Assembly: GCA_018699755.1 (NCBI GenBank)
Contig: JABIRQ010000352.1
Span: forward strand, 1-8,367
Length of the DNA: 8,367 nucleotides
Source: Rhodospirillaceae bacterium
Lineage (GTDB): Bacteria > Pseudomonadota > Alphaproteobacteria > CADEGL01
Direction: 5' to 3'
The first letter of the stretch is position 1, and the number at the start of each line of letters is the position of its first letter. Positions 1-6,434 of this stretch are shown here, one piece after another. The notes beneath the pieces were generated by a model. That model did not search any database. It had not been told where the DNA came from and was given only the letters and a program-made list of their open reading frames with translations. The position numbers and the translations under genes were made by a program.

Positions 1-1
1 A

Positions 2-610
2 GCCGCCGCCGAACGCCTGTCCGCCCGGTTCGGCCGCGACGTGCCCTGGCATGTCATCGACATGCGCGAGCGGGCGAATGTCGCCGCCTATCTCGCCTCC
101 GTCGCACCCATCGACCATCTGCTGCTGCCCGGCGCCAACGTCTATCGCACCAGCTTCGCCGATCTCGACGAGGAACTGGCGCGCGCCAGCTTCGACGCCA
201 AGATGTGGGCGCCCTTCTTCGCCGCCTATGACGCCCGCCCGCATATGCGCAAGGGCGGCTCCATCATCTTCTACACCGGCCTGGCCAACCGGCGGCCCGT
301 GCCGGGCTACGTCGTCGGCGCGATCATCGACGGCGCGCTCGACGCCGCCACCCGGTCTCTGGCCCATGAGCTTGCGCCCGAGGAATTGCGGGTCAACTGC
401 ATCTCCCCCGGCATCATCGAAACCGCCTATGTCGAACGCATCCCGGTCGAGGTGAAGGAGGAACTCTTCTCCGCCTACGCGACGAAGGTGCCGGTCGGCC
501 GTGTCGGCCAGGCCGAGGACTGCGCCAAGGCGGCCATGTATCTGATGACCACCGGTTTCGTCACCGGCGCCGTGCTGAGGGTCGACGGTGGTATCGAAAG
601 TGCCCCCTGA
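2..610 (+). CDS. SDR-family protein with degenerate active site (5' end missing)
   Basis: This reading frame is open from the window edge, so the start and the N-terminal cofactor-binding glycine motif lie upstream. The visible part shows the second half of a Rossmann-type SDR: the NAG-like segment 'LLLPGAN' near 122-142, the post-active-site helix 'AATRSLAHEL', 'LRVNCISPGIIET' near 386-427, and the C-terminal 'GAVLRVDGG'. In classical SDRs the catalytic residues are Ser plus YxxxK. Aligned without gaps on the TRSLA helix, Tyr becomes Gly (codon 317-319) and Lys becomes Asp (codon 329-331), and the usual SS becomes Thr-Gly. The nearby Tyr in 'PGYVVG' is three residues too early and has Ala, not Lys, four residues later. 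I recall an SDR subfamily with this 'RRP..G' degenerate pattern, so the change is probably inherited. The protein may have lost classical dehydrogenase chemistry or use another mechanism. It is followed one base later by the epimerase-like gene, suggesting an operon. The family is certain, the function unknown. Confidence 0.88.
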   Translation, partial: AAAERLSARFGRDVPWHVIDMRERANVAAYLASVAPIDHLLLPGANVYRTSFADLDEELARASFDAKMWAPFFAAYDARPHMRKGGSIIFYTGLANRRPVPGYVVGAIIDGALDAATRSLAHELAPEELRVNCISPGIIETAYVERIPVEVKEELFSAYATKVPVGRVGQAEDCAKAAMYLMTTGFVTGAVLRVDGGIESAP

Positions 611-611
611 T

Positions 612-1544
612 ATGGGAAAGATGGGGACCGTCCTTGTCACCGGCGCGGCTGGCTGTATCGGGGCCTGGGTTGTGGCCGAGCGGGCGAAGGCGGGTCTGCC
701 GGTCCATGTCTTCGACCTGTCCGACGACCGGCGTCGCCTGCGCCTGCTGCTCGACGACGAGAGCGCCGCTTCCGTGCCGTGGACCACCGGCGATATCGCC
801 GATTTCGATGCCGTGACCCGCGCGGTCGAGGCGAGCGGAGCGACAGCCGTCGTCCATCTCGCCGCCCTGCAGGTGCCGTTCTGCCGGGCCGATCCGGTGG
901 CCGGCGCCAGGGCCAATGTGGTCGGCCAGGTCAATGTGCTGGAGGCCGCCCGCAGCGCGGGCATCCGCAACGTGGTCTATGCCAGTTCCGTCGCCGCCCT
1001 GCCGGTCGCGGGCGCGGCGCGCCCCTCGACCCTCTACGGCGTCTTCAAGCAGGCGGACGAGGGCGCGGCCGATATCTACTGGCGCGACTGGGGGGTCGCT
1101 TCGGTCGGGTTGCGCCCCCACACGGTCTACGGCGCCGGGCGCGACCAGGGCCTGACCAGCGCACCGACCCGGGCGATGGTCGCGGCCGCGGCGGGCGAAC
1201 CCTTCACCATTCCCTTCGCCGGCCCGCTCCAGTTCCAGCACGCCCGCGACGCGGCGCGCCAGTTCCTCGCCTGCGCAGAGGCGGCGGTCGAGGGCGCCCC
1301 TGTCCTCGATCTGGGCGGCCCCGTCGTCACGGTCGAGGAGATCGTCGCGGCGATCCGCGTCGAGGTTCCGGATGCCGAAATCGCTTGCGAAGGCGATCCG
1401 CTGCCCTTCCCAGCGGAGGGCGACGGCGGCCCTCTCGATGCCTTGATCGACGATATCGGCCGCACTCCGCTGGCCGAGGGAGTGCGCGAGTCCATCGCCG
1501 CCTTCCGCGATCTCCTCGCCCGAGGCCTCGTCGCGGTCGACTAG
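612..1544 (+). CDS. NAD(P)-dependent epimerase/dehydratase-family protein
   Basis: This is an extended SDR of 310 residues if translation starts at ATG 612. The N-terminal Rossmann motif is 'TGAAGCIG' (residues 10-17, GxxGxxG), followed by the acidic residue D35 that ends the second strand and would favour NAD. The catalytic set is intact: 'YASS' at 123-126 and Y142-x3-K146 in 'YGVFK'. 'RPHTVYGAGRDQG' (168-180) is the usual substrate-binding segment of UDP-glucose 4-epimerase-like proteins. Length fits the family (about 300-330). It is a soluble enzyme acting on a nucleotide sugar or a similar hydroxylated substrate; which one cannot be read from the sequence. The start is uncertain: GTG 588, ATG 612 and ATG 621 are all in frame. 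ATG 612 lies one base after the preceding stop and fits translational coupling, but no strong Shine-Dalgarno is visible, and 'GGGAAAG' just ahead of 621 would fit that start. The gene converges on the ferritin-like gene with a 16-base gap. Confidence 0.88.
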   Translation: MGKMGTVLVTGAAGCIGAWVVAERAKAGLPVHVFDLSDDRRRLRLLLDDESAASVPWTTGDIADFDAVTRAVEASGATAVVHLAALQVPFCRADPVAGARANVVGQVNVLEAARSAGIRNVVYASSVAALPVAGAARPSTLYGVFKQADEGAADIYWRDWGVASVGLRPHTVYGAGRDQGLTSAPTRAMVAAAAGEPFTIPFAGPLQFQHARDAARQFLACAEAAVEGAPVLDLGGPVVTVEEIVAAIRVEVPDAEIACEGDPLPFPAEGDGGPLDALIDDIGRTPLAEGVRESIAAFRDLLARGLVAVD

Positions 1545-1560
1545 GCCGCCCGCGCGTCCT

Positions 1561-2454
1561 TCAAGCGAAGCGCAGCAGGGGGCGGATCGCTTGCATGGTC
1601 CGGGGGATGAATTGTGGACGGACCAGGCGCTCGTCGTAGGGGGCCATCCGCCGGGCGTTCTCGCTCTGGCACAGATCGACGAAGTCGCGCACGTTCAGGT
1701 CGATGCCCATCGCGCCGTGGCCGGTCGCGGTGAAGGCGTGGGTGCTCGCCGCGTCGTCGTTCCCGCCGATCCCGCCGCGCGCCATCTCGACCCGGGACCA
1801 GGCCTTCAGTGCGATGGCCTTGGCGCGGCTGGCGAGAAATCCGGGCTTGCGCCAGGCCGGCCGGCGCGCTGTCTCCCAGGCGATCCAGTTGGCGAAGAAC
1901 AGGATATGGCGCGCCTCCTCCTGGATCACCGGCTCGAAGACCTCGACCAGTTCCGTCGGGAAAAAGCCCGAGTCCTGGGCCAGGCGAAACAGGCCGAAGG
2001 CGAAGAAGGAATCGAAGCATTCGCCATAGCCGGTGCTCATGAACGCCCCTGCCGGATCGGTCGGCACGGGGAAGTCCGGCTCCGGCTCGAGCGGAATGCC
2101 GTAGAACCGGATCATATGTTCCAGCACGTCCTTGTGGCGGCGCTCCTCGAAGGCGTTGAGGGAGACGGCCTCCTTCAGCAGCGGGTCGGACAGGAAATCG
2201 GCGAAGACCTGCATGCGCATCGAAGTCTCGCTCTCCGTCTCCACCGCGACCTGCCAGAAGGGCAGCCCGACGAGACGGGCAAGCGCGTCCGCCTCCAGCT
2301 TGGGCCAGTCGATGACGGCGGGCTTGTAGGCATCGAAACTGTCGAGCAGCATCCGGCAGAACAGCGTCTTGTGCTCGTCCGAGCCGAGTCGCACCGGGCC
2401 GGTTGTCCGGCCATCCCGGCGCGGCGAATCGATGGTTGCGGTACTTTGGTGCAA
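1561..2454 (-). CDS. Ferritin-like diiron-domain protein, function unknown
   Basis: A 297-residue protein with a four-helix ferritin-like core. Two metal-binding ExxH motifs are visible: E104-R-R-H107 in 'FEERRHKDV' and E180-A-R-H183 in 'QEEARHILFF'. The other two carboxylate ligands are probably among E72/E74/E76 in the first helix and E145 in 'GYGECFDSFFAFG' of the third. This is the ligand set of carboxylate-bridged diiron proteins such as ferritins, rubrerythrin-like proteins and AurF-type oxygenases. I recognise the sequence as a family common in alphaproteobacteria and usually annotated only as ferritin-like. It might be an oxygenase or oxidase, or it might store or sense iron. The start is TTG, chosen because a strong ribosome binding site sits six bases upstream; the nearest in-frame ATG (M35) would cut into conserved sequence. 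It is convergent with the epimerase-like gene and divergent from the small Lys-rich gene. No signal peptide or membrane segment is seen. Confidence 0.87.
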   Translation of the reverse strand: MHQSTATIDSPRRDGRTTGPVRLGSDEHKTLFCRMLLDSFDAYKPAVIDWPKLEADALARLVGLPFWQVAVETESETSMRMQVFADFLSDPLLKEAVSLNAFEERRHKDVLEHMIRFYGIPLEPEPDFPVPTDPAGAFMSTGYGECFDSFFAFGLFRLAQDSGFFPTELVEVFEPVIQEEARHILFFANWIAWETARRPAWRKPGFLASRAKAIALKAWSRVEMARGGIGGNDDAASTHAFTATGHGAMGIDLNVRDFVDLCQSENARRMAPYDERLVRPQFIPRTMQAIRPLLRFA

Positions 2455-2460
2455 TCCAGA

Positions 2461-2468
2461 CTCCCCCT
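2461..2468 (-). promoter_or_regulatory. Ribosome binding site fixing the TTG start of the ferritin-like gene
   Basis: On the minus strand this reads AGGGGGAG, an excellent Shine-Dalgarno match, followed by six bases (TCTGGA) and then TTG at 2454-2452. No ATG or GTG lies in frame at a suitable distance, so it decides the TTG start. Confidence 0.75.
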
Positions 2469-2539
2469 ATATCCGGACTGTACGTTTACCCTCGTGACCC
2501 GTAATACCATGAGGCGCGAAATCATTGCCAGTCGCCCGA

Positions 2540-2555
2540 CTTGCCGATCGGCAAG
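2540..2555. promoter_or_regulatory. Perfect 16-bp palindrome, candidate operator
   Basis: CTTGCCGATCGGCAAG is identical to its reverse complement. It lies nearly in the middle of the 181-bp divergent region, about 85 bp from the TTG start of the ferritin-like gene and 80 bp from the ATG of the small plus-strand gene. A dyad of this length without spacer suits a dimeric transcription factor. It lacks a loop and a following T tract, so a terminator is unlikely. No regulator gene is in the window. That it is an operator is inferred from position and symmetry only. Confidence 0.4.
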
Positions 2556-2635
2556 GGGAATGCCCGGCTCGGCTGGCCCCGATCCTGCACCACGAAAACG
2601 CAGCACATCGCAAGAAAACTCGGCAAGGAAGACCC

Positions 2636-2881
2636 ATGGCTGAACCGAAGAACAAGACCGCCGGCGACGGCAAGAAGAAGACCGAAACCGCTGCCGCGAA
2701 GAGCGAAGACGCCAAGACGGCCGATAGCGCGGCTTCGACCGCAAGCGAGTCCGGCGGCGCGGAAGCGGCGAAGGATCCCGCCACCGGCTACAGCCGGGGC
2801 GAGAACCAGAAGCCCATCAGCAAGGCGTACAAGAGCAACTGGGACAATATCTTCGGCAAGAAGAAGCGCGCGGGCCGTTGA
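2636..2881 (+). CDS. Small Lys/Ala-rich hypothetical protein with conserved-looking C-terminal motif
   Basis: An 81-residue protein starting at ATG 2636. An upstream in-frame start at 2525 exists, but the AAGGAAG ribosome binding site a few bases before ATG 2636 and the change in composition there favour the short form. Residues 1-50 are Lys, Ala, Glu, Asp, Ser and Thr with almost no hydrophobic residues, so this part is probably disordered. Residues 52-78 differ: 'YSRGENQKPISKAY' then 'KSNWDNIFGKKK', with Trp, Ile and Phe, ending in a basic tail. I have the impression that small alphaproteobacterial proteins ending in '..KAY..NW..IFGKKK' are common, which supports a real gene, but I know no function. 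The basic end could bind nucleic acid, ribosome or acidic membrane lipid; that is speculation. It is transcribed away from the ferritin-like gene and lies 213 bp before the Rieske gene. Confidence 0.72.
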   Translation: MAEPKNKTAGDGKKKTETAAAKSEDAKTADSAASTASESGGAEAAKDPATGYSRGENQKPISKAYKSNWDNIFGKKKRAGR

Positions 2882-3094
2882 TACGCGGTTCTTTTCAAGC
2901 GCAAGCTGGCGGCCCGACTGCGCAACTCGGCCCTATCGACCGGCCGGTCTCGGGCCTACTATGGCGGGTGAGGGGCGACGATCGGAGCCGGCGGCGCGAC
3001 ACGCGGAGAGCCTGGCGATCGACGTCCCGTTTGCCGAACCCGCCAGCGGGCGGGGCGGCGATTGGCTTGAGGGCCTGATCGGAAGAGGGAAGCG
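2882..3094 (+). other. 213-bp intergenic region upstream of the Rieske gene
   Basis: No clear sigma-70 promoter or intrinsic terminator is visible between the small Lys-rich gene and the Rieske gene. The stretch includes the 10-bp palindrome ACCGGCCGGT at 2939-2948 and a possible 45-codon reading frame (2961-3098) listed separately. A strong ribosome binding site (GGAAGAGGGA, 3081-3090) precedes the Rieske ATG at 3095. Confidence 0.5.
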
Positions 3095-3098
3095 ATGA
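2961..3098 (+). CDS. Possible 45-residue upstream ORF overlapping the Rieske start by ATGA
   Basis: An ATG at 2961 opens a frame of 45 codons whose TGA (3096-3098) overlaps the Rieske ATG (3095-3097) as ATGA, the arrangement typical of translational coupling. The predicted peptide is Arg/Gly/Glu-rich with a more ordered end, 'IDVPFAEPASGRGGDWLEGL'. Against it: no ribosome binding site is seen before ATG 2961, the Rieske gene has its own strong site, and open frames are common by chance in GC-rich DNA. I recognise no family. Treat it as a candidate only. Confidence 0.22.
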   Translation: MAGEGRRSEPAARHAESLAIDVPFAEPASGRGGDWLEGLIGRGKR

Positions 3099-4291
3099 AT
3101 CATATGCTGTTCGACCCCGTGTCCTACGAACGGGTACGCCGTCCCGCGATGGAGGCCGAGTCCCTCCCGCCCGGCTGCTACACCGATCCCGATTTCTTTG
3201 CGGCCGAGCAGGAACGGGTTTTCCGCAAGGGCTGGGTCTTCGTCGGCCATGCCGACCGGATCGCCGCGCCGGGCGACTACATGACCGACGAGGTCGGCGG
3301 CGCGCCGCTGATCCTTGCGCGCGGGCGCGACGGTGTGGTCCGCGCCTTCGCCAATTCCTGCCGCCACCGGGGCTGCCGGGTGGTGACGGGGGAGGGCAAT
3401 TCGCGCGCCTTCCAATGCCGCTATCACGGCTGGACCTACGGTCTGGACGGGGCGCTCAAGGGCGCGCCGCAGATGGACTACACGGCCGGCTTCGACAAGG
3501 CCGCCTACGGCCTGCACCCCGTGCGGCTGGAGTCATGGGGCCGCCTGCTCTTCGTCGCCCTGGATCCCGAAACCCCGGCGCTCGACGCCTGGATGGGGCC
3601 GCTCTGGGACATGCTCGCGCCTTACGATTTCGGCGATATGGTGCTGGCCCGCCAGCGCAGCATCGACCTGCCGTGCAACTGGAAGGTCTATCTCGAAAAC
3701 CTGATGGAGCCCTATCACACGCCGACCATCCATGCCGGCGGCATGGCCGACAAGAACGAGGATCCGGCCGCGGCGGCGATGAGCGGGAACGCGACCACCG
3801 AATTCGGCGGCGGCGGGGCCGATGCGCCCGTGCAGCTCGAATACGGCGACAATTTCGGTGCCCTCGTCGCGCGCCACACCGGCAGCCGGGGCCTGCTGCC
3901 CGGGCGCGAACCGTTCCCACCGATTCCCGGCCTGGACGCGCGCACCCGCGACGGCTCGATCTGGGCCTGGATCTATCCGGCCCTGGCCATGTCCTGCCAG
4001 CGCGAAGCCATGTGGTTCAACCGGATCGTGCCGACCGGCCCGGACAGTTGCACCCTGGTGATCGGTTCCTGCTTCCCCTCGGCGACTGTGGCCCGGCCCG
4101 ACTTCGCCGAGCGGGTCGAGCATTACTACGAGCGGCTCGACCGCACGGCGGACGAGGATGTCGGCATCGTCGGCGAGCAGCAGCGCGGCCTGTCCTCCCC
4201 TCTGGCGAGGGCCGGTCCCGTCTGCCATCTGGAAAAGATCTGCCACCACCACCGCAACTGGGTCGCGGACCGGGTCGTGGGAGGGAATTGA
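3095..4291 (+). CDS. Rieske non-haem iron oxygenase, alpha (catalytic) subunit
   Basis: A 398-residue oxygenase alpha subunit. The N-terminal Rieske [2Fe-2S] site is complete: C89-x-H91 in 'NSCRHRG' and C108-x2-H111 in 'CRYHGW'. The C-terminal catalytic domain shows the mononuclear iron facial triad H208 and H213 in 'EPYHTPTIH' and D355 in 'DEDVGIVGEQQ', followed by the usual 'QRGLSS'. The residue that carries electrons between the centres is Asp in most family members but Glu here (E205 in 'NLMEPYH'). As I recall, Glu at this place marks the carnitine oxygenase CntA/YeaW group, whose substrates are quaternary amines. Substrate is therefore possibly an alkylammonium compound, but this is inferred from one residue. 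The enzyme needs electrons from a reductase, and none is encoded in the window. It has a strong ribosome binding site and ends just inside the candidate promoter of the HD1 gene. Confidence 0.92.
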   Translation: MNHMLFDPVSYERVRRPAMEAESLPPGCYTDPDFFAAEQERVFRKGWVFVGHADRIAAPGDYMTDEVGGAPLILARGRDGVVRAFANSCRHRGCRVVTGEGNSRAFQCRYHGWTYGLDGALKGAPQMDYTAGFDKAAYGLHPVRLESWGRLLFVALDPETPALDAWMGPLWDMLAPYDFGDMVLARQRSIDLPCNWKVYLENLMEPYHTPTIHAGGMADKNEDPAAAAMSGNATTEFGGGGADAPVQLEYGDNFGALVARHTGSRGLLPGREPFPPIPGLDARTRDGSIWAWIYPALAMSCQREAMWFNRIVPTGPDSCTLVIGSCFPSATVARPDFAERVEHYYERLDRTADEDVGIVGEQQRGLSSPLARAGPVCHLEKICHHHRNWVADRVVGGN

Positions 4292-4315
4292 ATCCATCCG
4301 GGTTCGGCGTATGAT
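4288..4315 (+). promoter_or_regulatory. Candidate sigma-70 promoter for HD1
   Basis: -35 TTGAAT (4288-4293), 16-bp spacer, -10 TATGAT (4310-4315, five of six consensus bases). The -35 overlaps the stop codon of the Rieske gene. The expected transcript would start near 4322, about 40 bases before the HD1 ATG. It suggests that HD1 can be transcribed separately from the Rieske gene. Confidence 0.45.
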
Positions 4316-4350
4316 CGCGTGGAATTCGTTTGCCTAGGACGCTTACCTGC

Positions 4351-4357
4351 GAGGGAG
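4351..4357 (+). promoter_or_regulatory. Ribosome binding site deciding the HD1 start
   Basis: GAGGGAG lies seven bases before ATG 4365. An in-frame TTG at 4359 would leave almost no spacing, so ATG 4365 is the better start. Confidence 0.65.
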
Positions 4358-4364
4358 ATTGCAG

Positions 4365-5000
4365 ATGGTTGAGATGTATCGCGGGCGCAAGATCGCCAGC
4401 TATACCCGCATGGACGAGGGCACGAAGGAGGACTACGACCTCCTCTACGAGCAGGCCGCGCCGTTCAAGGCGAAGACGGCGGACCGGGTGCTGGAGCAGT
4501 TGAAGGCGCTGCACCACACCTTCCCGGGCATGAAGGTCGACCGCTACGAGCACAGCCTGCAGACGGCGCAGCGCGCCTACGACGCGGGCGAGTGCGAGGA
4601 GATCGTCGTCGCCGCCCTGCTTCACGACATCGGCGATTCGATGGCGCCTGACAATCACGGCTCGATGGCCGCCGAGATGATCAAGCCCTACGTCTCCAAG
4701 AACGTGCACTGGATGATCAAGCACCATCAGATTTTCCAGGGCTACTACTTCTGGGACAAGGTCGGCAAGGATCCGAACACCCGGGACCAGTTCCGCGACC
4801 ATCCGGCCTTCGAGATGTCCGAGCGTTTCTGCGGCGAATACGACCAGACCGCCTTCGATCCGGAATACCCGACCGCGGCGATCGAGTTTTTCGAGCCGAT
4901 GGTTCACCGCTTCTATGCGCGCGAGCCCTGGGGCGCTCACTCCGAGAGCGAATGGCCCCTCGACTCGACCCCGGCCAACCAGAAGGCCGCCGCCGAATAG
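4365..5000 (+). CDS. HD-domain protein, PhnZ/MIOX-like diiron oxygenase candidate (HD1)
   Basis: A 211-residue single-domain HD protein. Candidate metal ligands in order: H63 in 'YEHSLQTA', H87-D88 in 'LLHDIGD', H98 in 'DNH', H121 in 'IKHHQIFQGYYF' and D160 in 'EYDQTAFDP'. Six ligands, H...HD...H...H...D, are those of mixed-valent diiron HD oxygenases such as PhnZ and myo-inositol oxygenase, and 'EHSLQ' 24 residues before 'HD' matches PhnZ as I remember it. Such enzymes use O2 to cleave C-C or C-P bonds; a plain phosphohydrolase is the alternative. The residue two after the HD-x-G glycine differs: Asp (D91, in HDIGD), where PhnZ has His and MIOX has substrate-binding Lys. PhnZ's lid Tyr and Glu correspond to F53 and M56. 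A paralogue, HD2, lies 1.4 kb downstream and aligns without gaps over 179 residues. The hydrophilic tail after 'EPWG' (190-211) is absent from HD2. The gene seems to be its own transcription unit. Confidence 0.88.
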   Translation: MVEMYRGRKIASYTRMDEGTKEDYDLLYEQAAPFKAKTADRVLEQLKALHHTFPGMKVDRYEHSLQTAQRAYDAGECEEIVVAALLHDIGDSMAPDNHGSMAAEMIKPYVSKNVHWMIKHHQIFQGYYFWDKVGKDPNTRDQFRDHPAFEMSERFCGEYDQTAFDPEYPTAAIEFFEPMVHRFYAREPWGAHSESEWPLDSTPANQKAAAE

Positions 5001-5114
5001 CCGATGCGGTCGCCGGGCTTGGCGAAGTCCGGCCCCATCGCGCGCTCCCCGAGTCAGTCGAAGGGTGAGGGCGGCACGGCACGAGGCAGGGCATCGTGGC
5101 GGGATACGAAACTG

Positions 5115-5148
5115 ACGGGTCGCCTTTCGCGGGGCGGCCCGTTTTCGT
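5115..5148 (+). terminator. Intrinsic terminator downstream of HD1
   Basis: A 10-bp stem, ACGGGTCGCC (5115-5124) with GGCGGCCCGT (5133-5142), one pair being G-U, an 8-base loop and then TTTTCGTT. It lies between the convergent HD1 and saccharopine dehydrogenase-like genes. On the minus strand the following bases (CAGTTTCG) are weakly T-rich, so it may serve both genes. The remaining 5001-5114 shows nothing recognisable. Confidence 0.7.
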
Positions 5149-5157
5149 TCGCCTCGC

Positions 5158-6306
5158 TCAGACAGCGAGCGGTCTTGCCTCGCCTTTCGCGTCGATCTCG
5201 AACAGCTTGACGTCGGGCACGGCGGCCAGGGCGCGGAAGAAGCCGGCCGTCGGCACACAGCCCTCGGGCGCGCGCACGCCGGTGAAGCCGAGCTCGCCCC
5301 GGGCCAGCATCAGCGCGACGATCGCCGAGGGCGCGGTCGTGCCCCGCCGCGTCTCGTCCTGGCCCTCGAACACGAGGCGGGCCGGCGCGCCGTTGTCCTC
5401 GCCCTCAACCTCAACGCGGATCGCCATGGGCACGGGCTCCTGCGCGATGTCGAAACGGCCGCGGCCCTGGGCGGAGTTGAGATAGGCGATGAGCGCCTCG
5501 AACGGGCTCGTCCCCAGGGCGGGCACGGGCTCGTAGCTGGTCCAGCCCCAGCGCACCATCGCCTCCAGGAACTCGTTGGCCTCCTCCTGGTGGAAGCAGC
5601 CCTTGGCCGTGACCTCCTCGAGGCCCGGAATGCTGCGCGGGACGGAGACCGGGTCGTTGATGCCCGTGCAATAGACCCGCCGCTCGCCCACCGGCGCCAG
5701 AAAGCGCACTGTCTCGGGTTCGGCGAAAGGTCCGGGCCGGACCAGCGCGCCGCCCACGAACTGGGGCGCCAGGCCGCTGTTGATGCGCAGGAAATGATGG
5801 ATCGCCGCCGGGTAGGCGATCGAGTAGTTCCAGGAAAAGCGCGCGGCGACCCGGCGCGGCCGCGCCATCCGCTCGCAGCCCAGTTTGGCCAGCATGCCGG
5901 TGATGCCGGGCGCGATGCCGCAGCCGGTCACGACGCCGATGCCCGCCGCCCGCGCCCGCGCGTCCCAATCGGGGTCGAGCAGCAGCAGCTCGGCCGCCTC
6001 GTGATCGTCGGCCATGTCGCAATAGGGCACGCGGTTGCGGATCGCCGCTTCGACGACGGGCCGCGCCGTCCGGTGATAGGGACCGACCGCATTGAACACC
6101 AGATCGGCGCCGGCGAGCAGGGCATCGAGCGCATCCGGGTCGAACAGGTCCGCGGCGGCGGCCTCGCCCCGGGTCTTGCTGGCCGCGCGGCTCGCCCGTG
6201 CCGGGTTGAGGTCTGCCGCAACGACCGTTTCGACCCCGGGCGCGGCCGCGATCTCGTAGGCGACGCCGCGGCCGTGAAAGCCGCAGCCCAGGACGACGAT
6301 GCGCAT
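5158..6306 (-). CDS. Saccharopine dehydrogenase-like NAD(P) oxidoreductase
   Basis: A 382-residue protein of the saccharopine dehydrogenase/lysine dehydrogenase-like superfamily. The N-terminal Rossmann fold starts immediately with 'MRIVVLGCGFHGRGVA' (G7-x-G9-x2-G12), and D32 in 'AADLNP' ends the second strand, suggesting NAD. Family landmarks follow in order: 'FNAVGPYHRT' (71-80), 'YCDMADDHE' (95-103), 'GCGIAPGITGMLA' (128-140) and the C-terminal 'RGTTAPSAIVALMLARGEL' (321-339). Relatives oxidise or reduce amino-acid or imine substrates; the substrate here is unknown. ATG 6306 is chosen because GGGAGGA lies four to five bases upstream on the minus strand and the Rossmann strand begins at residue 2; a TTG further out at 6336 lacks support. 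The gene diverges from HD2 across 128 bp and converges on HD1, so it sits between the two HD paralogues. No truncation is seen. Confidence 0.9.
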   Translation of the reverse strand: MRIVVLGCGFHGRGVAYEIAAAPGVETVVAADLNPARASRAASKTRGEAAAADLFDPDALDALLAGADLVFNAVGPYHRTARPVVEAAIRNRVPYCDMADDHEAAELLLLDPDWDARARAAGIGVVTGCGIAPGITGMLAKLGCERMARPRRVAARFSWNYSIAYPAAIHHFLRINSGLAPQFVGGALVRPGPFAEPETVRFLAPVGERRVYCTGINDPVSVPRSIPGLEEVTAKGCFHQEEANEFLEAMVRWGWTSYEPVPALGTSPFEALIAYLNSAQGRGRFDIAQEPVPMAIRVEVEGEDNGAPARLVFEGQDETRRGTTAPSAIVALMLARGELGFTGVRAPEGCVPTAGFFRALAAVPDVKLFEIDAKGEARPLAV

Positions 6307-6330
6307 GGTTCCTCCCGATGCTCCCGCGCC

Positions 6331-6359
6331 ACTCAAGCGGCGCCCGCCCCACGGGTCAA
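6331..6359 (-). promoter_or_regulatory. Weak candidate promoter for the saccharopine dehydrogenase-like gene
   Basis: On the minus strand, -35 TTGACC (complement of 6354-6359, five of six consensus bases), a 17-bp spacer and a poor -10 TTGAGT (complement of 6331-6336). The -10 ends 24 bases before the ATG. Only the -35 is convincing. I see no good promoter for HD2 in the same 128-bp divergent region. Confidence 0.27.
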
Positions 6360-6434
6360 TGGAGTCGTCTTCCCTGCGCCTCCGCTTCGCAGTAGCATGG
6401 CGCAGCGCCTAGAGGATTGAGGGGGAGACCCGCG

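Noticed and set aside
1526..1560. Terminator between the convergent epimerase-like and ferritin-like genes
   Set aside because: Only a five-pair stem with one wobble (GCGGT/GCCGC) and no T tract in either direction.
2455..2530. Sigma-70 promoters in the relatively AT-rich start of the divergent region
   Set aside because: Possible -10 boxes such as TAATAC and TACAGT are present, but no -35 at proper spacing matches more than three consensus bases, so I do not call either.
1591..2643. Plus-strand open frame of 350 codons opposite the ferritin-like gene
   Set aside because: The minus-strand frame carries clear diiron motifs and a strong ribosome binding site; the plus frame has no family signature.
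4017..5258. Minus-strand open frame of 413 codons opposite the Rieske 3' end and HD1
   Set aside because: No recognisable domain, rich in Arg/Gly/Ala, and it lies antisense to HD1 and across the terminator at 5115-5148.
5590..6420. Plus-strand open frame of 276 codons opposite the saccharopine dehydrogenase-like gene
   Set aside because: Arg/Asp/Gly-rich antisense shadow; the minus strand contains a complete Rossmann protein.
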